Shown here in pieces: positions 8,478 to 17,342 of a DNA stretch of 64,000 bases (the stretch's first letter is position 1; every line of letters starts with the position of its first letter). The translations under genes and the position numbers were made by a program. The stretch is from the NCBI GenBank assembly GCA_943370145.1, contig CALRPY020000018.1, positions 1-64,000 of the forward strand. The letters are read 5' to 3'. The notes under the pieces are model-generated. The model had not been told where the DNA came from, searched no databases, and worked only from the letters and a program-made list of their open reading frames with translations. Origin of the DNA: Ga0077536 sp943370145 (GTDB taxonomy: Bacteria > Pseudomonadota > Gammaproteobacteria > Ga0077536).

Positions 8478-9238
8478 AGGCGGACCTCGATCCCGGCCTG
8501 CGCCATGTGGCGTTTCGCCTCGGCGACGGTGTGCTCGGCAAAGTGGAAGATGCTCGCGGCGAGTACGGCGTCGGCATGGCCCCGGATGACGCCATCGACG
8601 AGATGATCGAGCTTGCCGACCCCGCCCGACGCGATGACCGGGATGCCGACCGCGTCCGCGACCGCGCGCGTCAGCCCGAGATCGAAGCCGTCCCGGGTGC
8701 CGTCACGGTCCATGCTGGTCAGCAGGATTTCGCCCGCGCCCATCGCCGCCATGCGCGCCGCCCACTCGACGGCGTCGATGCCGGTCGGCTTGCGGCCGCC
8801 GTGGGTGAACACCTCCCAGCGGCCCGCGGCATCGACCCGTCGCGCATCGATTGCGACCACGATGCACTGCGAGCCGTACTTGGTCGCCGCCTCGCGGACG
8901 AATTCGGGATTGAACACCGCCGCGGTGTTGATGGCCACCTTGTCCGCGCCGGCGGTCAGCATGCGCCGCACGTCGGCCAGCGTGCGGATCCCGCCACCGA
9001 CGGTCAGCGGAATGAACACTTCCGAGGCCACCGACTCGACGACGTGGACCATCGTCTCGCGCTCGTCGCTGCTCGCGGTGATGTCGAGGAAGGTGATTTC
9101 GTCGGCCCCCTGCTGGTCGTAGCGGCGGGCGATTTCGATCGGGTCGCCGGCATCGCGGATATCGACGAAACGCACCCCCTTCACGACGCGACCGGCGTCG
9201 ACGTCCAGGCAGGGGATGATGCGCTTCGCGAGGCCCAT
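8474..9238 (-). CDS. hisF: Imidazole glycerol phosphate synthase cyclase subunit
   Basis: This TIM-barrel cyclase uses ammonia from HisH to make imidazole glycerol phosphate and AICAR. The 254-residue protein begins MGLAKRIIPCLDVDAGRVVK, which carries the first catalytic Asp. The second lies in VVAIDARR. Phosphate-binding loops VGGGIRT and ASGGVGKLDH are present. The HisH partner is not in this window, so it must be encoded elsewhere. It follows hisA by 42 nt and overlaps hisI. Confidence 0.95.
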   Translation of the reverse strand: MGLAKRIIPCLDVDAGRVVKGVRFVDIRDAGDPIEIARRYDQQGADEITFLDITASSDERETMVHVVESVASEVFIPLTVGGGIRTLADVRRMLTAGADKVAINTAAVFNPEFVREAATKYGSQCIVVAIDARRVDAAGRWEVFTHGGRKPTGIDAVEWAARMAAMGAGEILLTSMDRDGTRDGFDLGLTRAVADAVGIPVIASGGVGKLDHLVDGVIRGHADAVLAASIFHFAEHTVAEAKRHMAQAGIEVRL

Positions 9239-9280
9239 GGGATGTCGGCGGCGGACGGTGACCGGGGTCGCCGCGCGAAC

Positions 9281-10021
9281 TCAGCGCGCGCTGAGTTCGT
9301 CGGCCAGTTTCTGTGCTGCGCGGAGGTCGAGGCTGCCCTCGTAAATCGCCCGCCCGGTGACGGCGCCGGCGATGCCCTCGCTTTCCACCGCGCAGAGCGC
9401 GCGGATGTCGTCGAGATTCGTGACCCCGCCGGACGCGATGACCGGGATGGTCAGGTGGCGGGCGAAGGCCACCGTCGCGTCGAGGTTGAGGCCGTTCATC
9501 ATGCCGTCACGGCTGATGTCGGTGAAGATGATCGCCTCGACCCCGTCCTCCTCGAACTGCTTCGCGAGATCCACGGCATCGTGGCGCGACAGTTTGGACC
9601 AGCCTTCGATGGCGACCTTGCCGTCCCGCACGTCCAGCCCGACCATCACGTGGCTGGGGAATTCGAGGCACATGTCCTGGACGAAGTGCGGCGCGTTCAC
9701 GGCCTTGGTGCCGATGATCACGTAGCGCACACCGGCATCGAGGTAGCGTTGGATGGTGTCCTCGTCGCGTATGCCGCCGCCGACCTGGATCGGCACGTCA
9801 GGGAAGGCCTTGGCGATTTCGTGGATCACGTCATGGTTCACGGGCTTGCCGACCGTGGCCCCGTTGAGGTCCACGAGATGGAGGCGGCGCGCGCCCTCAT
9901 CGACCCAGCGCCGCGCCATTTCCAGCGGATCCTCGGAATAGACCGTGTCGTCGCTCATCACGCCCTGGCGCAGGCGCACGCACTTGCCGTCCTTGATATC
10001 GATTGCGGGGATGATCAACAT
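9281..10021 (-). CDS. hisA: ProFAR isomerase (HisA)
   Basis: HisA isomerises ProFAR to PRFAR (fourth step of histidine synthesis) in a TIM barrel related to HisF. The 246-residue protein starts at the ATG at 10021 (MLIIPAIDIKDGKCVRLRQG). The catalytic Asp is in PAIDIKDG, and the second is in IFTDISRDGMMNGLN. QVGGGIRDE and ASGGVTNLDDI form the phosphate sites. polA ends about 100 nt upstream, so hisA is the first gene of this his-tat run. The usual upstream hisB and hisH are absent here. Confidence 0.94.
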   Translation of the reverse strand: MLIIPAIDIKDGKCVRLRQGVMSDDTVYSEDPLEMARRWVDEGARRLHLVDLNGATVGKPVNHDVIHEIAKAFPDVPIQVGGGIRDEDTIQRYLDAGVRYVIIGTKAVNAPHFVQDMCLEFPSHVMVGLDVRDGKVAIEGWSKLSRHDAVDLAKQFEEDGVEAIIFTDISRDGMMNGLNLDATVAFARHLTIPVIASGGVTNLDDIRALCAVESEGIAGAVTGRAIYEGSLDLRAAQKLADELSAR

Positions 10022-10124
10022 GCGGGCGAAGCGCGAATCAGGGCCTTGTCTGGCGGGCGTGCGGTTATTCGGAGTGCGAGGGCAATTTAATACTAGCGCG
10101 GGGTTTTGGGAAGTCCGACCAGCC

Positions 10125-12827
10125 TCAATGCGCCTCGTCCCAGCTGGCGCCGACACCCGTGTCGACCACCAGTGGCACGCGCAGCGATGCGGCGCCGGCC
10201 ATGTGTTCGCGCACGGCGTCCGTGACCTCATCGACCGCGGCGGTGTCGACCTCGAGCACCAGTTCGTCATGCACCTGCATGATGATGGCCGCCGGCGCGC
10301 GCGACGCCTGCAACCACGCGTCGACCCGGATCATCGCCCGCTTGATGATGTCGGCCGCCGTGCCCTGCATCGGCGCATTGATCGCGGTGCGCTCGGCGTA
10401 CTGCCGTCGCTGCACGTTGCGCGAATTGATTTCGGGCAGGTAGAGGCGCCGGCCGAACACCGTCTCGACGAAACCACGCTCGTGGGCCTCGGCACGGATG
10501 CGGTCCATGTAGGCCTTCACCCCCGGATAGCGTGCGAAGTAACGGTCGACGTATTCCTGCGCCGCGTGGCGCTCGATGCCCAGCTGTCGCGCGAGGCCGA
10601 AGGCCGACATGCCGTAGATCAGGCCGAAATTGATGGCCTTCGCGGACCGGCGCTGCTCGTCGCTGACGGCGTCGAGGCCGACGCCGAAAACCTCGGCGGC
10701 AGTCGCGCGATGGATGTCGGCGCCGTGCGCGAAGGCGGCGAGCAGCCGCTCGTCGCCCGACAGGTGCGCCATGATGCGCAGTTCGATCTGGGAGTAGTCG
10801 GCAGCCACCAGCCGCTTGCCCGGCGGCGCGATGAAGGCCTGGCGGATGCGCCGGCCCTCGTGCGTCCGCACCGGGATGTTCTGCAGGTTGGGGTCGGACG
10901 AGGACAGGCGCCCGGTCGCGGCAACCGCCTGGTGGTAGCTGGTGTGGACCCGGCCGGTCGTGCGGTTGACGTCCTGCGGCAGGCGGTCGATGTAGGTCGA
11001 TTTCAACTTCGACAGCGCGCGATGTTCGAGGATCAGCCGCGGCAGCGGGTAGTCGAGCGCGAGTTCCTGCAGCGCGGATTCGGCGGTAGACGGCTGTCCC
11101 GTCGGGGTCTTCGCGGTGACCGGCAGGCCGAGCTTGTCGAAGAGGATCTGCTGGATCTGTTTCGGTGAACCGATGTTGAAGGTCTCGCCGGCGGCCTCGA
11201 AGGCGGCGCGTTCGATATCGTGCATCTTGGCCGCGAGCTCGCCCCCCTGGCTGCGAAGCATCTCCGCGTCGACCAGGACCCCGGTGCGCTCGATGCGCGA
11301 CAGGACCGGCACCAGCGGCATCTCGATCTCTTCCAGCAGCTTCGCAAGTCCGGGCTCGGCGCCGATCTTCGGCCACAGCTGGGCGTGCAGTCGCAGGCAG
11401 ACGTCCGCGTCCTCGGCGGCATAGGGCGCGGCGGTCTCGAGCGGCACCTCGTTGAACGTCAGCTGCTTCGCGCCCTTGCCGGCCACGTCCTCGAACAGGA
11501 TCGTCGAGTGCCCCAGGTACTGCAGCGCCAGCGAATCGAGATCGTGGCGGGTCGCGGTGCTGTTCAGGACATAGGACTCGAGCATCGTGTCGTAGCGGAT
11601 GCCGTTCAGTTCGATGCCGTGGTTCAGCAGCACGTTGCGGTCGTATTTCGCGTGGTGGCCGACCTTGGCGACCCGCTCGTCCTCGAGCAGGGGCTTGAGC
11701 CGGGCCAGCACCTCCTCGCGATCCAGCTGCGCGGGCGCGTCGAGGTAGTCGTGCGCGAGCGGCACATAGGCGGCGCGGCCGGGCTCGACGCAGAAGGACA
11801 CGCCAACGATGCGGGCATCCATGTAATCGAGGCTGGTGGTCTCGGTGTCGAAGGCAATGAGTTCCGCGCCGCGCAACTCGGCCAGCCAGCGGGCGAGGTG
11901 CTCGTGGTCGAGCACCGTCTCGTAGGCCGCCCGCACCGACTGCGTCTGCGGCGGCGGCGCCGCTTCGGGTGCGCCTTCCTGCTCGAGCTGGCGCAGCCAG
12001 GTCTTGAACTCGAGCTCCCGGTACAGCTCGACGAGCCGCGCCGTGTCGGGGGCCCGGCACTCGAGCCCGGCGTAGTCCCACGGCAGCTCCAGTTCGTCCA
12101 TGATCGTCACGAGGCGGCGCGACAGTGGCAGCTGTTCGAGCGATGCGCGCAGGTTCGCGCCGACCGCGCCCGGGATCTCCCCGGCGTGGCGCGTGATTTC
12201 GTCGAGGCTCCCATACTGCGCCAGCCATTTGGCCGCGGTCTTCGGCCCGACTTTCGGGACTCCGGGCACATTGTCGACACTGTCGCCGACCAGGGTCAGG
12301 TAATCGACGATCTGCGCCGGCGTGACGCCGAACTTGGCGACGACACCGGCCGGATCGAGCGTCGTGTTGTCCATCGTGTTGACCAGCGTGATGTCGGGCC
12401 CGACGAGTTGGGCGAGATCCTTGTCGCCGGTCGAGATCACGACGTCCCACCCGGCGTTGGCGGCGCGGCGCGCAAGCGTGCCGATGACGTCGTCCGCCTC
12501 CGTGCCGTCCTGCACGAGGCGGGGCATGCCGAGGGCGTCGATGATCTCGAACAGCGGCGGCACCTGGGACGCGAGGTCCTCCGGCATCGACGGCCGGTTG
12601 GCCTTGTATTCGGCATACCAGTCGTCGCGGTGGGTCTTGCCGCGCGGGTCGAAGATGACGGCGAAAGCCTGCGAGGGGTAGTCGTTCTGCAGTTTCTTCA
12701 GCATCCCGACCACGCCGTGGATGGCGCCGGTGGGCTGGCCCTTGGAATTGGCGAGGCCGGGCAGCGCATGGAAGGCCCGGTACAGGTATGAAGAGCCGTC
12801 GACCAGCACGAGTCGTGGTTTGTGCAT
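10125..12827 (-). CDS. polA: DNA polymerase I
   Basis: This 900-residue family A polymerase acts in Okazaki fragment maturation and repair. The 5'-3' exonuclease domain occupies about residues 1-290 (LVDGSSYLYRAFHALP, GDSVDNVPGVPKVGPKTAA). The 3'-5' proofreading domain has an intact exo I motif FDTETTSLD at 326-334. The polymerase domain holds motif A (DYSQIELRIMAHLS), the O-helix (RRSAKAINFGLIYGMSAFG) and motif C (MQVHDELVLEV). All catalytic acidic residues that I can place are present. I chose the ATG at 12827 (MHKPRLVLVDGSS). The frame continues upstream without family similarity. It is divergent from the DUF2782 gene. Confidence 0.96.
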   Translation of the reverse strand: MHKPRLVLVDGSSYLYRAFHALPGLANSKGQPTGAIHGVVGMLKKLQNDYPSQAFAVIFDPRGKTHRDDWYAEYKANRPSMPEDLASQVPPLFEIIDALGMPRLVQDGTEADDVIGTLARRAANAGWDVVISTGDKDLAQLVGPDITLVNTMDNTTLDPAGVVAKFGVTPAQIVDYLTLVGDSVDNVPGVPKVGPKTAAKWLAQYGSLDEITRHAGEIPGAVGANLRASLEQLPLSRRLVTIMDELELPWDYAGLECRAPDTARLVELYRELEFKTWLRQLEQEGAPEAAPPPQTQSVRAAYETVLDHEHLARWLAELRGAELIAFDTETTSLDYMDARIVGVSFCVEPGRAAYVPLAHDYLDAPAQLDREEVLARLKPLLEDERVAKVGHHAKYDRNVLLNHGIELNGIRYDTMLESYVLNSTATRHDLDSLALQYLGHSTILFEDVAGKGAKQLTFNEVPLETAAPYAAEDADVCLRLHAQLWPKIGAEPGLAKLLEEIEMPLVPVLSRIERTGVLVDAEMLRSQGGELAAKMHDIERAAFEAAGETFNIGSPKQIQQILFDKLGLPVTAKTPTGQPSTAESALQELALDYPLPRLILEHRALSKLKSTYIDRLPQDVNRTTGRVHTSYHQAVAATGRLSSSDPNLQNIPVRTHEGRRIRQAFIAPPGKRLVAADYSQIELRIMAHLSGDERLLAAFAHGADIHRATAAEVFGVGLDAVSDEQRRSAKAINFGLIYGMSAFGLARQLGIERHAAQEYVDRYFARYPGVKAYMDRIRAEAHERGFVETVFGRRLYLPEINSRNVQRRQYAERTAINAPMQGTAADIIKRAMIRVDAWLQASRAPAAIIMQVHDELVLEVDTAAVDEVTDAVREHMAGAASLRVPLVVDTGVGASWDEAH

Positions 12828-12961
12828 GCGGGGACTGTCCGGTGATGAGCGATGAGACGGGCGCGGGCCGCGTGCAAACAGCCCTGCTCGCAAGGATCTG
12901 CCCGCGCGCTGATGCTATGCTAGCGCTGTTGCAATCATCTCACACGACCGAGAAAGCTCAA

Positions 12962-13312
12962 ATGCGCATCCATAGAGCAGCTTTGCTCCCCGTCACGCTA
13001 CTGATCGCGCAACTTGCCCACGGCGCGGACAAATCCTCCCTCGAAGATGTCTCCGAGTCGGCGCCCGAGCCGCCGGCGCCGATGGAGGACGGCCAGGCCC
13101 TGGAGCCCGAGGTCACGATCGTCCAGCGCAAGGACGCGGTGGTCGAGGAGCATCGCATCAACGGTCGGCTGTACCAGGTCAAGATCACGCCGAAATACGG
13201 CAAACCGTATTACCTCGTGGATCAGGACGGCGATGGCCGGCTGGAAACCCGCTTCGGCAACATGCTGTACCAGGATCCCGTCATCCCACAGTGGGTGATC
13301 TTCAGCTGGTGA
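12962..13312 (+). CDS. DUF2782 family exported protein
   Basis: This 116-residue protein has an N-terminal signal peptide (MRIHRAALLPVTLLIAQLAHG) followed by an acidic/Pro-rich linker. A compact domain contains EEHRINGRLYQVKITPKYGKP and PYYLVDQDGDG, and the protein ends PQWVIFSW. This matches the DUF2782 family, which usually sits between polA and thrB in pseudomonads, as here. Function is unknown and the location is probably periplasmic. The ATG at 12962 is chosen because the signal peptide begins there. Confidence 0.85.
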   Translation: MRIHRAALLPVTLLIAQLAHGADKSSLEDVSESAPEPPAPMEDGQALEPEVTIVQRKDAVVEEHRINGRLYQVKITPKYGKPYYLVDQDGDGRLETRFGNMLYQDPVIPQWVIFSW

Positions 13313-13383
13313 GGTCGCCGCGTGGGCGCCGGCCCTGAAACCGGCGTCCGCTTGCTCCCACGCACCCGCGCAAGGCGCGACGC

Positions 13384-14334
13384 ATGTCGGTATATACCGC
13401 GGTCGGCAACGCCGATATCCAGCACTTCCTCCATGACTACGATCTCGGTGCGGTCCAGGCCCTCGAAGGCATCCTGGATGGCGTCGAGAACACCAACTAT
13501 TTCCTGACCACCAGCGCCGGCCGCTACGTGCTGACGCTGTTCGAATCACTGCCGGCAGCCGACCTGCCGTTCTTCATGGACCTGATGGCCTGGGTCGCGG
13601 CCCGTGGCGCACCGGCGCCGCGACCGATCGCGGCCCGCGACGGCGCAACCGTCGGCACCCTCTGCGGCAAGCCCGCGGCGATCGTCGAGCGCCTGCCGGG
13701 CCGCAGCGTCGGGCAGGTCGGCCCGGCGCAGTGCGCCGCGCTTGGCGCCCTGCTCGGCAGGATGCACCGCGGAATCGGCGGCTTCGGCGCAACGCGCGAG
13801 AGTACGCGCGGCGCGCACTGGCGCGCGCGGATCGCGGCGCGGCTCGTGGGCCGGGTCGACGGCCCGGATCTGGCAATGATGCGGCAGGAACTTGCGCTCC
13901 AGGAGACCGCGCCCCTGGCCGGGCTGCCGGCCGGCGTGGTGCACGGGGACCTGTTCCGCGACAACGTCCTGTTCGACGGCGCTGCGCTCACCGGCGTCAT
14001 CGATTTCTATCTCGCCGCCCGGGAGGCGTTCGTGTACGACCTCGCGGTCGTGGCGCTGGACTGGTGTTTCCCCAACGGGGTCTGCGATGCGGTGCTGAGC
14101 CAACAGCTGTTGGCCGGCTATCGGGAGGAGCGCCCGGTTTCGGCGGCGGAAATCGCCGCCTGGCCGCTGGCGTTGCGGGCGGCCGGCCTGCGCTTCTGGC
14201 TATCGCGTTTGCATGACGCGCTGTACACCAAGCAGGGCAGCATCGTGAAGGTCAAGGATCCCGGGGAGTGCCGCGCCGTGATTCTCGCCGCCCGTCAGGA
14301 TCCCGGTGGCCTCATCGCCTGCTGGGCGCCCTGA
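13384..14334 (+). CDS. thrB: Homoserine kinase, aminoglycoside phosphotransferase-fold type
   Basis: This enzyme phosphorylates homoserine for threonine synthesis. It is the APH-fold form found in pseudomonads, unrelated to the GHMP-type ThrB of enterics. The 316-residue protein shows ILDGVENTNYFLTTSAGRYVLTLFE at the N-terminus, the catalytic loop GVVHGDLFRDNVLF with the Asp/Asn pair, and the metal Asp in LTGVIDFYLA. Neighbourhood polA-DUF2782-thrB supports the call. Its product feeds ilvA via threonine. A strong terminator lies just downstream. Confidence 0.92.
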   Translation: MSVYTAVGNADIQHFLHDYDLGAVQALEGILDGVENTNYFLTTSAGRYVLTLFESLPAADLPFFMDLMAWVAARGAPAPRPIAARDGATVGTLCGKPAAIVERLPGRSVGQVGPAQCAALGALLGRMHRGIGGFGATRESTRGAHWRARIAARLVGRVDGPDLAMMRQELALQETAPLAGLPAGVVHGDLFRDNVLFDGAALTGVIDFYLAAREAFVYDLAVVALDWCFPNGVCDAVLSQQLLAGYREERPVSAAEIAAWPLALRAAGLRFWLSRLHDALYTKQGSIVKVKDPGECRAVILAARQDPGGLIACWAP

Positions 14335-14362
14335 ACCGGGCATCACCGCCGATTCGGCGCAG

Positions 14363-14393
14363 ACAAAAAAAAGCCCTCCTTGCGGAGGGCTTT
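14363..14393 (-). terminator. Intrinsic terminator of the OmpA-like lipoprotein gene
   Basis: An 8-bp stem AGCCCTCC/GGAGGGCT has a TTGC loop. On the minus strand it is followed by eight T, which makes it a textbook terminator for the gene ending at 14417. A shorter T run on the + side may also help stop thrB transcription. Confidence 0.85.
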
Positions 14394-14416
14394 CATGTTC
14401 ACCTGGGCGCTGCGGC

Positions 14417-15082
14417 TCAGTTGCCGGTCACCACCAGGTCGACACGCCGGTTCTGCGCCCGGCCTTCAGCCGTGTCGTTCGAGGCCACCGGCTTGCTCTC
14501 GCCATAGCCGGTCGGCTGGAGGCGGGAGGCATCGACGCCCTTGCTGACGAGGTAGTCGACCGCAGCCTGCGCGCGACGCTCGGACAGTTTCTGGTTGTAG
14601 GCATCGCTGCCGACGCTGTCCGTGTGGCCTTCGACACCCACCGTGAGGTCGGCATTCTCAGCCATGACCGCAGCGGCCTGGTCGAGCTTGGCCATGCCTT
14701 CAGGCTTCAGCGTCGCCTTGTTGAAGTCGAAATGCGCACCGTCGAGGCTGACGATCTTCGAGCCGACTTCCGGTTCCGGGGGCGGCGGCGGCGGGGGCGG
14801 CGGCGGGGGAGCCGGAGCCGGGGCCGGAGCAGGCGTCGGGGCCGGCGGCGGCGGTACTTTCTTCTCATGGCAGAAGAGGTAGCCCACGCCGGCACCCAGC
14901 GCCGCACCGACAACGTAGGCTTCCGGTTCATCCGAACCGGCGGCGGCAGCGGCAACGCCCGCACCCGTCACGGCACCGACGATCGGGCAAAGCACTTCGC
15001 CGGGCTTTATGTCATTGTTCGCGCAGCCCGCCAAGCTGACGCAGAGAGCCAGCGCGAGGCCTGTTTTGATTCGGTTGTCCAT
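14417..15082 (-). CDS. OmpA-family lipoprotein with proline-rich linker
   Basis: This 221-residue outer-membrane lipoprotein has a lipobox LAGC after the signal MDNRIKTGLALALCVS. A Gly/Ala-rich segment (AVTGAGVAAAAAG..GAALGAGVGYLF) resembles a glycine-zipper membrane segment. A low-complexity Pro/Ala linker of about 30 residues follows. The C-terminal OmpA peptidoglycan-binding domain carries VGVEGHTDSVGSDAYNQKLSERRA and the Arg of GRAQNRRVDLV. The start is the ATG at 15082, preceded by GGGGAAG. It likely tethers the outer membrane to peptidoglycan. It is distinct from Pal, encoded at 28764-29312. Confidence 0.9.
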   Translation of the reverse strand: MDNRIKTGLALALCVSLAGCANNDIKPGEVLCPIVGAVTGAGVAAAAAGSDEPEAYVVGAALGAGVGYLFCHEKKVPPPPAPTPAPAPAPAPPPPPPPPPPPEPEVGSKIVSLDGAHFDFNKATLKPEGMAKLDQAAAVMAENADLTVGVEGHTDSVGSDAYNQKLSERRAQAAVDYLVSKGVDASRLQPTGYGESKPVASNDTAEGRAQNRRVDLVVTGN

Positions 15083-15167
15083 TACGAACTTCCCCACGAT
15101 TTAGGTTTTTACTTGGTGATCTGCGCCCGTTGCAGAGTTACAACAAAATGGCGTTAGCAAAAAGCAT

Positions 15168-15195
15168 AGCATAGCTTCTGCGAAAAACCGCATAA
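15168..15195 (-). promoter_or_regulatory. Putative sigma-70 promoter of the OmpA-like lipoprotein
   Basis: On the minus strand TTATGC (-35), a 16-nt spacer and TATGCT (-10, part of a TATGCTATGCT run) lie about 85 nt before the start codon in a locally AT-rich stretch. The -35 match is weak. Confidence 0.35.
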
Positions 15196-15286
15196 CTCTT
15201 TATTCGCAAATCACCATTTCGGGCGTGACCGGCAGTGACCGAAAACGGCGTGCGGGCCTGCGGCGACCCTCCCGTGCGGCCTGTGG

Positions 15287-15304
15287 TAAAAACCGCGCCG
15301 GTTT
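15287..15304 (-). terminator. Possible intrinsic terminator after EI gene
   Basis: On the minus strand AAACCG-GCG-CGGTTT overlaps the EI stop codon and continues into a run of five T. The stem is short, so termination may be partial. Confidence 0.45.
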
Positions 15305-17043
15305 CAGCCGTCGGTCAGCGTCGCCATCAGCATCCTGAATTTCACCGGGTCGGCGGTGCGCATCGCGCGCGAGGCCGTCGCGCGCACGGTTGCCAGATCG
15401 GTGCCGGCAATTTCCTGCTTCACTTCGAGCAGCAGTGACGGGTGCACGCTGAACACGCGCAGCCCCAACCCCAGCAGCAGTTTCGTGTAGCGCACGTCGC
15501 CCGCCATTTCACCGCACATCGCGATCGGGCATTCGGCCGCGTCCGCGGCGCGAATCGCCATCGAAACGAGGCGCAGCACCCCGGGATTCAACGGGTCGTA
15601 GAGATAGCTGACCTCCTCGTTCACGCGATCGATCGCGACCGCATACTGGATCAGATCGTTGGTGCCGATCGACATGAAGTCGAGTGCGCGCGCGAAACCG
15701 TCAGCCCAGGCCGCCGCCGCCGGCACCTCGATCATGCCGCCGATCGGCATGGCCGGGTCGAAGGGGACTCCCTGCCGCTCGAACTCGGCCTGGATGCGCC
15801 GGATCAGTTCCACGACCTGGGTGACCTCGTCGAGATGCGACAGCATCGGGATCATCAGGCGCACCTGGCCGAGACCCGAAGCGCGCACGATCGCGCGCAG
15901 CTGGGGCAGGAAGAGATCGGGCTCCTTCAACGCGAGGCGCACCGCGCGCAGCCCCAGTGCGGGATTCGCCGCGTTGCCGCGCGAGGAGATACTCGCCTCG
16001 ATCTGCTTGTCCGCGCCGATATCGAGCGTGCGTATCGTCACCGGCTGGTTGCGAAAGGCCTCGACGAGCCGCCGATAGGCCGCGAAGTGTTCTTCCTCGG
16101 TCGGCACGTCGTGCCGGTTCATGTAGAGGAACTCGGTACGATACAGCCCGACGCCGCGCGCGCCGGCCGCACGCGCCGCATCGAAATCGACTTCGAGCTC
16201 GACATTCGCCTGCAGTTCGATGCTGACGCCATCGGCGGTGGCGGTCGGCGCGCGCTTCAGCTTGCCGAGGCCGCCCACGCGCTTCGCCCGCTCGTCGCGC
16301 CGCACGCGGTAATGCTCGGTGATGCGCCTGTCCGCCTCACCGATCACGAGCCCTTCGCTGCCGTCCACGATCAGCGGCTCGCCCTCGCGGATGAAGCGGC
16401 GCGCGTGATGCACGCCGACGATGCCCGGGACGCCGAGGCTGCGGGCGAGGATGGCGGTATGCGAGGTCGGCCCGCCGTATTCGGTCACGAAGGCGGCGAT
16501 GCCCTGGTGCTGCATCAGCAGCGTGTCGGCCGGCGACAGGTCGTCGGCGATCAGTATCGCGCCATCCAGGACGCTTTCCGGGATCTCGTGGGCCACGGGC
16601 GCGTGGTTGAGCAGGATCCGGAGCACGCGGTTGATGACGTGGTCGACGTCGTCCCGGCGCGTGCGCAGGTAGGGATCGTCCATCTGGTCGAAGGCGGCGA
16701 CGATCATGTCCCGCTGCAGCTTCATCGCCCACTCGGCGTTGCAACGCCTGTCACGGATCAGCCGCTTCGGCTCATCGGTCAGCGTCGAGTCCTCGAGCAT
16801 CAACAGGTGCGTGTCGATGAAGGCCGCGATGTCGGCCGGCGTCTGCGCCGGGATCCGGTCGCGCATGGTGCGCAGGTTGCTCCTGGCGTCGTCGATCGCG
16901 CTGGTGAGCCGCGCGATTTCCGCCTCGACCTCCTGTTCGGAAATCGAGTACTCGAGCAGTTCGAGCGCGTCTCGCTGCACGATATGGGCCGTGCCGAGCG
17001 CAATGCCCCGCGACACGCCCTTGCCGTGCAGCGAATACGTCAT
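15304..17043 (-). CDS. ptsI: PTS phosphoenolpyruvate-protein phosphotransferase (Enzyme I)
   Basis: Enzyme I autophosphorylates from PEP and passes phosphate to HPr. The 579-residue protein has the N-terminal HPr-binding domain, the phospho-His loop GGPTSHTAILARSLGVPG (about residue 190), and the C-terminal PEP-binding barrel (GLYRTEFLYMNR, SIGTNDLIQYAVAIDR, MCGEMAGD). It lacks the N-terminal GAF domain of EI-Ntr (PtsP), so it is EI-type by architecture. Its context (rpoN-hpf-rapZ-HPr) nevertheless suggests a regulatory, nitrogen-PTS-like role. Its start overlaps the HPr stop by 4 nt. No sugar permease is nearby. Confidence 0.92.
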   Translation of the reverse strand: MTYSLHGKGVSRGIALGTAHIVQRDALELLEYSISEQEVEAEIARLTSAIDDARSNLRTMRDRIPAQTPADIAAFIDTHLLMLEDSTLTDEPKRLIRDRRCNAEWAMKLQRDMIVAAFDQMDDPYLRTRRDDVDHVINRVLRILLNHAPVAHEIPESVLDGAILIADDLSPADTLLMQHQGIAAFVTEYGGPTSHTAILARSLGVPGIVGVHHARRFIREGEPLIVDGSEGLVIGEADRRITEHYRVRRDERAKRVGGLGKLKRAPTATADGVSIELQANVELEVDFDAARAAGARGVGLYRTEFLYMNRHDVPTEEEHFAAYRRLVEAFRNQPVTIRTLDIGADKQIEASISSRGNAANPALGLRAVRLALKEPDLFLPQLRAIVRASGLGQVRLMIPMLSHLDEVTQVVELIRRIQAEFERQGVPFDPAMPIGGMIEVPAAAAWADGFARALDFMSIGTNDLIQYAVAIDRVNEEVSYLYDPLNPGVLRLVSMAIRAADAAECPIAMCGEMAGDVRYTKLLLGLGLRVFSVHPSLLLEVKQEIAGTDLATVRATASRAMRTADPVKFRMLMATLTDG

Positions 17044-17309
17044 TCGGACTCACCGAAGCGATCGGCAATCAGGTCGACCAGCGCCTTCATCGCGGCCTCC
17101 TCGTTCTCGCCGTTGGTGACGAGTTCGAGCGGCGTGCCCTGTGCGGCGGCGAGCATCATCAGGCCCATGATGCTCTTGCCGTTGACCTTGTTGCCGGCCT
17201 TCATGACGGATATCTCGCACGGAAAGGCGGCGGCGGTCTGCACGAAGCGCGCCGCGGCGCGGGCGTGCAGCCCGAGACGATTGATGATGGTGACGTGTTC
17301 TGTGATCAC
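17040..17309 (-). CDS. HPr family phosphocarrier protein
   Basis: This 89-residue phosphocarrier has the active-site His in RLGLHARAAARFVQ (residue about 16) and a regulatory-type Ser region NGKSIMGLMMLAA (Ser about 46). By context it corresponds to NPr (ptsO) or HPr (ptsH). Sequence alone does not decide, so I give no symbol. It receives phosphate from the overlapping EI. It starts 33 nt after rapZ. The Ser is the residue modified by HPr kinase in other lineages, but no hprK is in the window. Confidence 0.93.
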   Translation of the reverse strand: MITEHVTIINRLGLHARAAARFVQTAAAFPCEISVMKAGNKVNGKSIMGLMMLAAAQGTPLELVTNGENEEAAMKALVDLIADRFGESE

Positions 17310-17342
17310 GGCTTGCCTTCCCGCTGCTGCGTCTTTATCCGC

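Noticed and set aside
13321..13365. Imperfect GC-rich hairpin between the DUF2782 gene and thrB
   Set aside because: No T run follows, and the genes are likely co-transcribed, so a terminator call is not justified.
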